NCBI GenBank assembly: GCA_039602395.1
Contig: JBCNJP010000008.1
Coordinates: 22,337,817-22,401,816 of the forward strand
Origin: Deinandra increscens subsp. villosa
Taxonomy: Eukaryota > Streptophyta > Magnoliopsida > Asterales > Asteraceae
Direction of reading: 5' to 3'
Length of the DNA: 64,000 nt
Shown here one piece after another: positions 55,512 through 64,000 of this stretch (its first letter is position 1; each line of letters opens with the position of its first letter). The notes under the pieces were generated by a model that worked only from the letters and a program-made list of their open reading frames with translations, was not told the origin of the DNA and searched no databases. The position numbers and the translations under genes were made by a program.

Positions 55512-55688
55512 TATTCTTTAGTAATTAGAATATTGTATTATTGTGTTTACATTGTGATTACAAGATACTTATATAAGATACATAATTACACTCTAAATCC
55601 TCTACTATAAGTTAATATACATATTGTCTAAAAGAATTCATATTAAAGACCCAATCTTATGACTCGTTTAGGGTCTGAATCTTTCACA
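55512..55688 (-). repeat. Short 5' LTR of a copia element (Ale-like size)
   Basis: The sense strand would begin TGTGAAAGATTC (ending plus-strand at 55688) and end near CTAAAGAATA beside the PBS, about 177 bp. Contains TATATAAG (sense CTTATATAAGTA, near 55571-55582). The inner edge is not a clean CA, so one boundary base is probably mutated. No motif array. Confidence 0.55.
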
Positions 55689-55799
55689 AATGGTGTCGTG
55701 GTTGATGGGATATGAGTTTAATATTGTGATGGTTATCATTTTTTATTAACGACATGTTAAGTATTTACAACCCTAACATTATACAACTTGGTTGTATTA

Positions 55800-55920
55800 T
55801 ATGGCCATATAACATTCTTAAAGCTTTGTGTACAAGTGTGTGAAAGCTATGTATTCTTTTTATGGCCATATAATATTCCTAAAGCTTTGTGTACAAGTGT
55901 GTGAGAGTTGTATATATTTT
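55800..55920. repeat. 61-bp tandem duplication
   Basis: ATGGCCATATAA.ATTC.TAAAGC and the following TTTGTGTACAAGTGTGTGA occur twice in direct order, 55800-55860 and 55861-55920, with a few substitutions. Confidence 0.8.
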
Positions 55921-56639
55921 TTAAAGCTAAGAAGTAAAGCTGTAGGAGAACCAGTCATATTTTCTTTAAAGTTGGTACGAGAGGTAAAGCTCTTAGGTAC
56001 AAGAGGAGAAGTTGTCGTCCTTTTCCAAGAGTGGTTAGCGGTGGTTGAACACATGGCGCCTTATGCCTCTTTCCTGGTTACCTTTTTGACTCTCACATCC
56101 CCGTCACTGTTCGAAAGGAGCATGGTATGTACGATGGGTATGGTTGGATGGTGATTCACGTCTCCTCCACGCCGTTCATCCATTATTTCTTCTCTTCTTA
56201 TACACCATTTCTTCGTCGGTTGTTGGGTGTCGCTCTTCACGAATAAAGGTATGTGTGCTCCTCTGACGTGTGCTGCTCCTCTTAATAATTTTGTAACAAA
56301 TCTAAGTTGAATTTTAGATTTTAAGTTAATCTTTATGCACTGGATGGTTATGTTCTACATATTAGTGTAAAAATTTGCATTGTTTCTTTTCTTATTGTTC
56401 TTGGATTATTGGATTGTTGAACTGGACGATATCATGTTTTTTTGCTCATCTTTGATGCTTTTTTGGGGGCTGTTGCAGGTCTGAGAACTCGGTGTGGCTA
56501 TTTCTTCTCGGTTATCTAAGGTGATTGAGCATCTATCTATGATTTCCCTACCCACTCTTTGTTTTGTTGTAGTGTGGGTGGTATGTTGGGTTGGTCGTTA
56601 TTGTTTTTATATGCATATAAGGTGTTTGTTGAAATTCTT

Positions 56640-57180
56640 GGCTCAGAAATCTGATCATGAGTAAATGGTATTTAGGCTGATATATTTATGTCTTTGGTTT
56701 GGTTTATGCCTTCTCATTATTGTTTTTCTATGCATAGAGTGTTTGTGATAATGTTTGGCTCAGAGATCTGATCGTATGTTTATGTCTTTGGTTTGGTTGA
56801 TGTATGTGTGCCATCTTCGCTTCATTTCCTCTTTCCACATACAAATCAAAAGGACCTATATTTTATTTTGGTTTTTCATAAAAACAGGTTGTCTATTTTT
56901 AATTTTTGCTCTGGTTTTTCATGTAGTTTTATACAAACTTTTTACAGGCGATTTTCATCTGTTTTGGCTCAGAAATCTTATCACATATTTATGTCTTTGG
57001 TTTGGTTGATGGTTGTGTGCCATGTTGCCTTCATTTCCTCTTTCCTCATATAAATCAAAAGGGCCTACTTTTGGTTTTTGATTTTGGTTTTTCATACAAA
57101 TTGGTTGTCTGTTTTTTATTTTTGTTCTGTTTTCCAGGCAGTTTTATACTAACTTTTTGCAAGTGATTTTCATCTCTAAC
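56640..57180. repeat. About 209-bp imperfect tandem repeat, 2.5 copies
   Basis: Units start at GGCTCAGA.ATCT: a short copy at 56640-56756, then 56757-56965 and 56966-57180. Shared strings include TATGTCTTTGGTTTGGTTGA and TTCATTTCCTCTTTCC. It lies in a predicted intron. Confidence 0.75.
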
Positions 57181-57252
57181 AATGGCAATTTGTTCATTTT
57201 AAGTTTTGACCCTCCTATATTTTTTTGTAACAGGTCTCCAAGGAATAAACCT

Positions 57253-59557
57253 CACTACAAGAAAAGTGGCCATCCGGGACTAAATAATCAGTCTCCGATA
57301 ATCTGTAATCAGTTCCTAATAGTAATCAGGGACTGAATTTTGCCAGTCACCGTCAGTGGCAGATGCGTAGTCCTAGATAATTTGTTTAGTGACTGAAAGT
57401 CAGTCCCCGTTTTGTGGCATCAACAAAGACTCACAGTCAGTCCTCTATGCATAAAAATTCAGTCTTTAATCCTGGTCCCGTGGGTACGTCATTTCAGTCC
57501 TTAAATCTTTTTTTAGTGACTGATAATCAGTATGTCAGTTAGTCCCTGTTGTGTGCCATCAACAGAGACTCACATTCAGTCTTCTATACATAAAAATTCA
57601 GTCTTCAATCCTGGTCCTGAGGGTACGTCATTTCAGTCCTTAAATCTGTTTTTAGTGACTGATAATTAGTCCTAGTTCTTATGTTGATTTGGTCTCTAGT
57701 ATTATTTTTAGGGACTGAAATTCATTCCCGTAAACATGTTTACGTTGTCCCTATTAGTCTCTTTTAGGGACTGACATGATATATTGAATCAGTTCCCAAT
57801 AATATATATTGAAGACTGACAATTAGTCCCTATTATGCAATATCAAATACTGATATTTAGTTGCAATATGGTTACTTAAAGTCTTAAAATCAGTTTCAAA
57901 AAGTAGTTGTTTTATATTTTTAGTGACTAGTTTTTAGTCTCTAATACGGTTTATAAAATCATCTGTACGTACAATTAGGTACTGAAAAATAGTCTACGAT
58001 ACAATTAGATTTAGTCTTAAGCATGTAATCCAAATTTATAGCAAATACTTTTAGGGACTGAAAAACAATAACTAATATTGATCAACAAAACCAAATGATA
58101 ACGTAAACCAATCAAAAGTCTACAAGTAAAGTTTCAAACGAACAACGATTCGTAAGTCTCAAATTGTACTAGATAAAAATAAGAAACGATGAAAGTAAAG
58201 AACTAAGTAGAGTTTCCAACATCCATTTCATCTTCACCCGAATCCCTTGCAACTCCATCAGAACCAGTAGAACTAGAACCCGCATGTGGGTTTGTGATGT
58301 CGAAATCTGGATATTTGCTTTTCAAGAATTTCTTTAATAGTGAATTTTCCGTTTCAAGTACCTGAACCTTCTTTCTTACATCTTCATCATCCTCGGTAGA
58401 ATTATCCTTGGATGATTCAGCCACCAATTTCAACAACTTATCCTTTTTCTTCAAAACTGGACCGACTCCAAACTCCCATGCCGATTTAAGAGTTTTTTCC
58501 TTACCACAAACACTTTTAATTGCTTGTTTCTCAATCTCATGTTCAATAGCCGTAGTACAGACGGTTCCTTCTTTATTCAATCGAGCCATGTCCGTCTCTT
58601 TTTTTTTAAGAATATTTTCCTAATATAATATAAGAGAACAATAATTAAAAGCTTAACAACCCAAAATATTTAACTTGACAAAATAAAAAGAAGTTTAACA
58701 ATAAGATGCTTACATAGTCAATACGTGATTGATCGTTCAACCACCCTTGCTTATCGGCCTTATAATGCAAACGATAGTACATTTCTAATGGACTTGGCGG
58801 CATTTCAGTCTCGGGATTTGTCTGTCAACATAAACAATATCATTAAAACTAATATAAAACAATAACAAAGTAACGATTTATTCGTACGTTTTGTGTGTTG
58901 ATTGAACATTAAAACTAATATAACACACACAAATGTATATTCTGAATAGGAAACCTTATATGAGCCCTATCTATAACCTGGTCTACAATTATACATGGGT
59001 GGGGAAACCTTATTGTGAGTATGTCGAATAAGGTCATTTATAAGATCTTTAACACTGAATTTTAGTCTTCGACAGAGTTCATAAATTGGTATAATTTCAT
59101 TCAGATAATTAGACACTATTAATCAGTCACTAAATTCTTTATTTCATAAAACACATTCAAAACTGAATATTAGTACCTAATTAGACACGGTTTAAAAACC
59201 TTAACAACTAAATGTTAGTCTCCAATATGTCCCTTGTTAAACAGGGACTGAATATCAGTTGCTCATATAATTATACTATTTTCCATTAATTAGGGCCCTT
59301 TATTGGGACTGAAATTCAGTAGCCAAAGTTTTTTCTTCCAATATATTTTATTTTAGAGGGAAATTTGTGACTGAAATTTAGTCTTAAATAATCAGTCAAA
59401 TTATTAGGGACTAATTACCAGTCACTATCACGATCCACAAACGTATCAGTCTCTAATATCATTAGGAACTGATCTATCAGTCTCAGATAGTTTGTATCGA
59501 GGACTGAATATTCAGTCCCTAAAATTTTAGTCCCTAATGGTCACTTTTCTTGTAGTG
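57253..59557 (-). mobile_element. CACTA (En/Spm) DNA transposon, internally deleted
   Basis: Left terminus CACTACAAGAAAAGTGGC, right terminus its inverted copy with one mismatch (ending TTTTCTTGTAGTG). The 3-bp target duplication CCT is perfect (57250-57252 and 59558-59560). Both flanks are filled with GGGACTGA / TCAGTCCC copies in both orientations, the expected subterminal transposase-binding repeats. 2.3 kb is too short for an autonomous element; no TNPD-like transposase is present. Confidence 0.93.
58203..58821 (-). pseudogene. Remnant of a TNPA-like (plant transposase, Ptta/En/Spm) gene in the CACTA element
   Basis: Two exons in one frame: 58714-58821 and 58203-58619, joined by an intron with canonical GT (58713-58712) and AG (58621-58620). 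Exon 1 encodes ETEMPPSPLEMYYRLHY and GWLNDQSRIDY; exon 2 continues ENILKKKETDM, then SVCGKEKTLKSAWEFGVGP and a coiled coil (VQVLETENSLLKKFLK) with an acidic end and a stop at 58203. This matches the C-terminal half of TNPA-type proteins, which bind the subterminal repeats. Its 5' half is missing, hence pseudogene. Confidence 0.75.
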
Positions 59558-59560
59558 CCT

Positions 59561-61071
59561 ATGAAATATATGACCTGATGTCAGTGAGATGGTGGTTATA
59601 TATTTAACAAAACATCCAGAATATGTTTATATAGTTTGAACAGGGTAGAGTTTTGAACAGGCCGGGATCTCTTTGTATTGTTTTGAATATATATACAGCC
59701 AGTGTAATATAAAATTAGATGGTCGTTGTATCTGTAAGAAAACATCCAGGATATGTATATTTTTTGAAGATGTCAGAGTTGTTAAGAAGACATTATATGT
59801 TAGGTTGCAAATAAAGAATATAATTTGTTTGGTTGTGTCAGGTCATATCTGCTTTTACAGTGTCATAAAAACTTTTTGTATGTTTCTTACAGGTTCACGT
59901 TCACGTGGGGGTTTGGCTGCTCCGTACTTGGGGCTAGGTATGTTAAACTTTGGTGTTCTTAGGATTATGTTTTTATGGTTGTGCTCTGTTTGCCTTAGGG
60001 ATACAAACTAAAGGTGCTTGGTTCTGCGTAAAGGGATTGCGTTGTTTTTGTGCCTTGAGTTTTGTTCGTCGGTTGATCTCTATCTGCTTTGTGTTGCGCC
60101 TTACATGTTTACTGCGTAAAGGGATTGGGTTGTTTCTACAACTAGCAGTTAAGGAGAAGCCATTTGGAAAAACTAAGTACTAGCATTTTGGAGAATGTAA
60201 AAGGTGGTTAGCAAGGAGGGATAGATAGCCACCAATGATAGGTGTTCACCCTGTAATTTTGTGACTGGTATGAAAGTCACCACCGTTTTTGTAGCCAACT
60301 ACTGGCCATTGTAGATAGCTCCATGTAAAAAAAAAACTTGCGTTAGTTTTGTAGAATGGCTCCTCTTCTTACTATGATATGACTCCAGTGAGAGTACACA
60401 AATGGAACTGCTTTTTCTTTTTCCCTGCACATATATACCAACATCAGGTACAGGCCAAGGGCTGCTAATTTATATTCTCAGAAACTCATGCATTGAAGGC
60501 TCTGCTAATATATATTTTTAGAAACCGATACATTGAAGGCTCAATGGATTTACGACTGTGCGTGGTCTTTTAAGCTTACTTTTTGGGTGTTATGCTGATG
60601 TTTTTAGTGATTAATAACCTTTTTCTTTATGACATGCAGCTGTTGGTAGTGAGAGTGGCATTGAAGCTGCTATTCGGCTCCTGTTAAGATGGATTTAGGA
60701 CTGTGCTAACTTGCTGTTAAGATGGTACTTGGTTAATGTGTTATAACTAATTTATTGAGATATAAATGTATGGATGTCTTTGTGTTGGTATCTTGTGAAT
60801 TTTTTTGGCCATAAAGTCATTCATTGTAATGCCCTTTTAACATCAGTACTAACATGTTTTGTTTGCCTATGTTAGAGACCGAGGTTGGCGGATATGCATG
60901 TGGTTGCACCGGATATACCCTAATTCACAATGGTTTCTTCTTTGCATGCATAAAGATGCATAATAAGCATAAATGTTTCATGGATCCAATGTTTTGCCTC
61001 CCACAATAAAGTTGATTTAGGTTTCATAGGATAGAGATTTTAACCCGGCTTCCCAATAAGTTCATCTGATT
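59561..61071 (+). other. Unassigned region with two further exon-like segments
   Basis: Acceptor TTCTTACAG (ending 59892) and donor CTAG/GTATGT (59938) bound 45 bp encoding GSRSRGGLAAPYLGLG. Acceptor GACATGCAG (ending 60639) opens AVGSESGIEAAIRLLLRW and a stop. The frame is not shown to be continuous with other exons. No known domain. Elsewhere AT-rich and empty. Confidence 0.3.
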
Positions 61072-61093
61072 GATCCACTGCGAAGCGTGGATC
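61072..61093. other. Helitron-3'-end-like hairpin (weak)
   Basis: GATCCAC (61072-61078) pairs with GTGGATC (61087-61093) around the loop TGCGAAGC. This loop type is common in plant Helitron 3' hairpins. The expected CTAG about 10 bases later is CTTG here, so it is at best a mutated end. Confidence 0.25.
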
Positions 61094-63678
61094 GTAACAT
61101 CTTGTTTAGTAAACACAAACGTATTTTTATGATTTGACAAGAAAATTAAGAGAAAAATAAATGATTCTGGTGAGGTGAAATGGAATGCTAATTAGTTTGA
61201 TAGTATAATAGATATACGTTGAAAAATCCAAACATTACAAATAACTGAATTTGACAATAATATATATCTATTTAAATGCAAATAATGATGAATAGTAGTA
61301 TTTTGTTTTTTAGTGAACATATTTTGTAGCCTTAGGTATAAGTTCTGTTTTGGTTTTAGATATATCTATTTTTAACCCTCTTTCCCACTCAGTCTAGCCG
61401 GAAGCTCTTCTGATCAAGTTTACTTTAAACATATATTAATAATAAAATATGTTTTTTTAGTATGTCAAATCTAATAAGTTTAATATGTGAAAGCTTGAGT
61501 TGAAGTTTGAGTTTACACAATATTTCATACAAGCTTTGACTTTGACCAATAATCTATGGTCAATTTGAGTTTTTAAAAGTAACTAGATTAACATTGGCGT
61601 GCATTGTCGCGTGAGTTAATATATGAAGATACAGTTTGGGATACCAAGCAAGTCTATGCGATTAGAACGCCAAGCAAGTCTATTCGAGATCTTTATCATT
61701 GTTTATGTTTTGATTACTAACATCGATTATTTAAAAGTCATTTAAATAATATATATAAATATATTCATTTGTTTTATTTGTGTGTTGTTTTATACAAGAT
61801 AGCTTACCCTCGCGTTGTTGCGAGGTAGCTGCTTGTATATTCAATTTTCGACATGGGATTCACGTCAGGAATTCAACAGTGACATACTAAACGCACATTA
61901 CCTTTGTTAATAGATCGTGAATAGTAATTATATAATCAGTTTTATTTTCTTCATTAATGTATGTATAATAAATTAGGAAATAGTCAAGATCATATATAGT
62001 GATTTATTAATGTTTGTGTAAGATCTATATCAATTTCTATTTTGTGTTACGTGACATTGTAATTTTTTTAATATAAGTTTTTTATTTCTTTAATTTAAGA
62101 TGATGTGTAAATGGTATTTACCAACAAGACTCCCTAACAAAATGTATCCTCATTTTTCAGTTCATGTATTCATAATTTATAAGAAATTTTACATTACACC
62201 AACGTTAACCTAGGTAAGCAAAATGAAACTCAATAAATTAAAGAAAAGGAACAAAGAATAAACAATAGTTAAAACAGAAAATTAAAAAACCATAAAATTA
62301 AATGTAAAGAAGAACAATTAATTGCAAAAGGAAAATCAGTAAGCATAAAGAAATTTTAGAGTGATTATGAGATTGTTGGCTAAGATCTTCTAATTATCAT
62401 CAAAGTCGTTGAGGCTTGGACCAACATAAACTAACACACCACCCAGTCACAACAAAAATAAAATGTATAGATCATCATAGCTGTTAGAATGTGGTTTTTT
62501 TTCAAGAGGATAGATCGTTGGCATCCTGTGCATTATCAGCCAAATTCGAACCCATTTGCCATCAAAGATACCATCAATGCATAAAAAATTCATCAATTTT
62601 ATAGAGATAACCACAACCCCACTAGAAAATGATGATATTTCTATAACAAAGCATAGCACAACGTAATTGTGCATCAAGAAAATAGAAAACAAAGCTGAAA
62701 TCCGACATAACAAACAGATCAATAATGGATCTGTATACCTGAGCTCAACATAGACTTAAAATTATTGCATCCTTATTTGAATCATCAGAGTACCACGACC
62801 ACAGAATTCAAACATCAACTGAACCTTCAGATCTGGAAACCAAAATTAAACATAAACAGATAAATTCGAATCTTTTTGTGTTTTTTTTAGATTTGGGATT
62901 TAACAACTGAAAAGAAATGTACGTTTTGTTCGATAACATAAAGGGGCATATGTAATTTTCTTTAAGAATGAAATCACCAACCTTCAAATGACTCATAATC
63001 CGGTGACAGAGGCAATAGAGGACATGCCGATGTCGTAAACATCAGCCCCAAATAACTTAACCCACAATCAACCCTCAGACGGCTCATAAACCGACAACAA
63101 CGGCGATAGACGACGCACTGAGCTCGGAAATATCATCGCCAACACGAATATTTAACCGTTGGTGATAAAAAAAACCCAACCAAGAACTGAAAAAAAAGTA
63201 CACAAACCATCAATAAGAAACAAACACAGTAAAACTGAGTCAAAATCCAGCGACAACTGCAATAAACGTCGCGTTGCCGCCGGCAAAATCACGGCCGCAT
63301 TATTCACCCACAATCTCAAGCTAACAATCATTGGTACGAACCGGTGATAACGTCAAACGATTTGAAAAAAAACCCGCCACCAGGTAAAGACGGCGAGCAA
63401 AGGCAAGGAAATTCATCACGAAACGACGATAACACAACCGGTGATGCTTGTATTTGAGAAAGAGGGATAGAAGCGAAGAACCTCTTCCGATCTTAGAGAG
63501 AGATGGGCGATAGAAATGGAGAGCGAATGAGAAAAATAGGGCAGACATTTAAGATCTGGCACACAACATGCGTATGGAACACACCATAAAAGATTTGGTA
63601 CACAACACGCGTATGGAGCACTCCAAGCTTCAAATACACAATAAACATGCATTATAATGTTGTAATGTACAACAATCT
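61094..63678. other. AT-rich region without recognisable genes
   Basis: Only short, compositionally poor ORFs. Around 61590-61620 and 61808-61826 are further small GC hairpins (e.g. CCTCGC...GCGAGG). 62990-63420 is richer in GC with many CCGGTGAT / CGGCGA-type strings, and on the minus strand looks like a gene 5' region, but no coding frame is convincing. Confidence 0.4.
63552..63629. repeat. 39-bp tandem duplication
   Basis: AGAT.TGG.ACACAACA.GCG is repeated at 63552-63590 and 63591-63629 with several substitutions. Confidence 0.7.
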
Positions 63679-64000
63679 GTAAGTACCTGGATGGATCTTA
63701 CTACTGCATGATTTGATCAAAACGATGAACAAGAACGTAAATAAAGCTTGGCTTTATTGATTCACAAAGAGGTTACAGTTCTAGAGAGAGAAACACTCTG
63801 AGCTACACACAGTTAATAAGATAGAACTCACAGATCTGCTCAACTCTCTCTAAGACGAACTATTTATAGTAACAACATACTAGTCGGCGTACCAACTGGT
63901 ACGGGCGTACCAATGGTACGGCGGACCAATGGTACGGACACCATGGTATGTTGACTCCTTGACTCAAAAAGATGCTCTAAACTAGATACAATACACGAGA
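63679..64000 (-). repeat. Partial LTR at the right window edge
   Basis: Sense (minus) TATA box CTATAAATAG at 63860-63869, and CAATAAAGCC near 63755-63764 as a possible poly(A) signal. Directly upstream of TATA, 63893-63938 is an array of GGTACG/CGTACC motifs. The left edge TGTAAGTACC (63679) would be the sense 3' end CTTACA. The GATGCTC near 63970 (sense GAGCATC) recalls the TGTTAGAGCAT start of other LTRs. The rest lies outside. Confidence 0.6.

Larger units (their letters stand above)
55689..57249 (+). other. Unassigned region with possible spliced non-coding exons
   Basis: No long ORF. Splice-like signals on the plus strand: donor AAAG/GTATGTG at 56249; acceptor TTGCAG ending 56478 with an exon to CTAAG/GTGATT (56520); acceptor TTGTAACAG ending 57233. 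Together with 59893-59937 and 60640 they outline a multi-exon transcript. I recognise no protein. It may be a host non-coding gene or gene fragments carried by a transposon. Confidence 0.3.

Noticed and set aside
56755..57053. 84-86-codon overlapping plus-strand ORFs
   Set aside because: They lie in a tandem repeat with intron-like T-rich composition, and similarity between repeats explains them.
62447..62722. 91-codon minus-strand ORF
   Set aside because: Compositionally random, hydrophobic stretches without pattern; no start context, splice signals or homology that I recognise.
63321..63652. 75-78-codon minus-strand ORFs with repeated PYACCVP
   Set aside because: The repeat reflects the 39-bp DNA duplication at 63552-63629 rather than a protein domain.

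Overview
The window looks like heterochromatic, repeat-packed nuclear DNA from a flowering plant. Inference from memory of retroelement families: most likely Asteraceae (daisy family). I see no convincing intact host gene. Almost everything is LTR retrotransposon sequence (Ty1/copia and Ty3/gypsy chromovirus), plus one CACTA and one hAT-type DNA element, heavily nested. Every primer-binding site (PBS) I found matches the 3' end of plant initiator Met-tRNA (TGGTATCAGAGC).

Layout, with names used below. 1-1649: 3' end of a plus-strand element (unidentified ORF, PPT, LTR). 1650-3032: LTR-like minus-strand sequence. E1 (3335-7590, +): gag-only copia element with both LTRs. C1 (7591-17444, -): decayed autonomous copia element with gag, protease, integrase, RT and RNase H, a 5' LTR and no recognisable 3' LTR. 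G1 (17445-19010 and 45832 to about 55330, +): an old gypsy element split by everything in between.

H1 (19011-45827, +) is a gag-only copia element that has taken several insertions. E2 (24672-31124, -) is a non-coding LTR element with TSD TTTTA, carrying a solo gypsy LTR (26937-29535). E3 (31203-41882, -) is a young, near-intact gypsy element with TSD ATTTG and a 1499-codon gag-pol ORF. A solo C1-family LTR lies at 43172-44086. A hAT-type element (44897-45576) sits in H1's 3' LTR. A 3144-bp tandem duplication (19557-25843) copied part of H1 together with part of E2. N (47525-53973, +) is another gag-only copia element and is inserted in the G1 LTR. 55318-55688 is the 5' end of a short-LTR copia element. 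57253-59557 is a CACTA element with TSD CCT, lying in what may be a spliced transcript. 63679-64000 is the start of another minus-strand LTR.

How the parts relate: E1, H1 and N encode gag (capsid region, zinc knuckle, very long coiled coil) but no enzymes, so they would depend on an autonomous copia partner such as the C1 lineage. Two observations stand out. First, nearly every LTR here, copia or gypsy, has a family-specific array of short CpG-containing, semi-palindromic motifs just upstream of its TATA box, often with a second array several hundred bases downstream. Second, the 3' non-coding regions of C1, H1 and N each carry three or four tandem hairpins whose outer stems differ in sequence but still pair, which suggests a conserved RNA structure shared by autonomous and non-autonomous elements.
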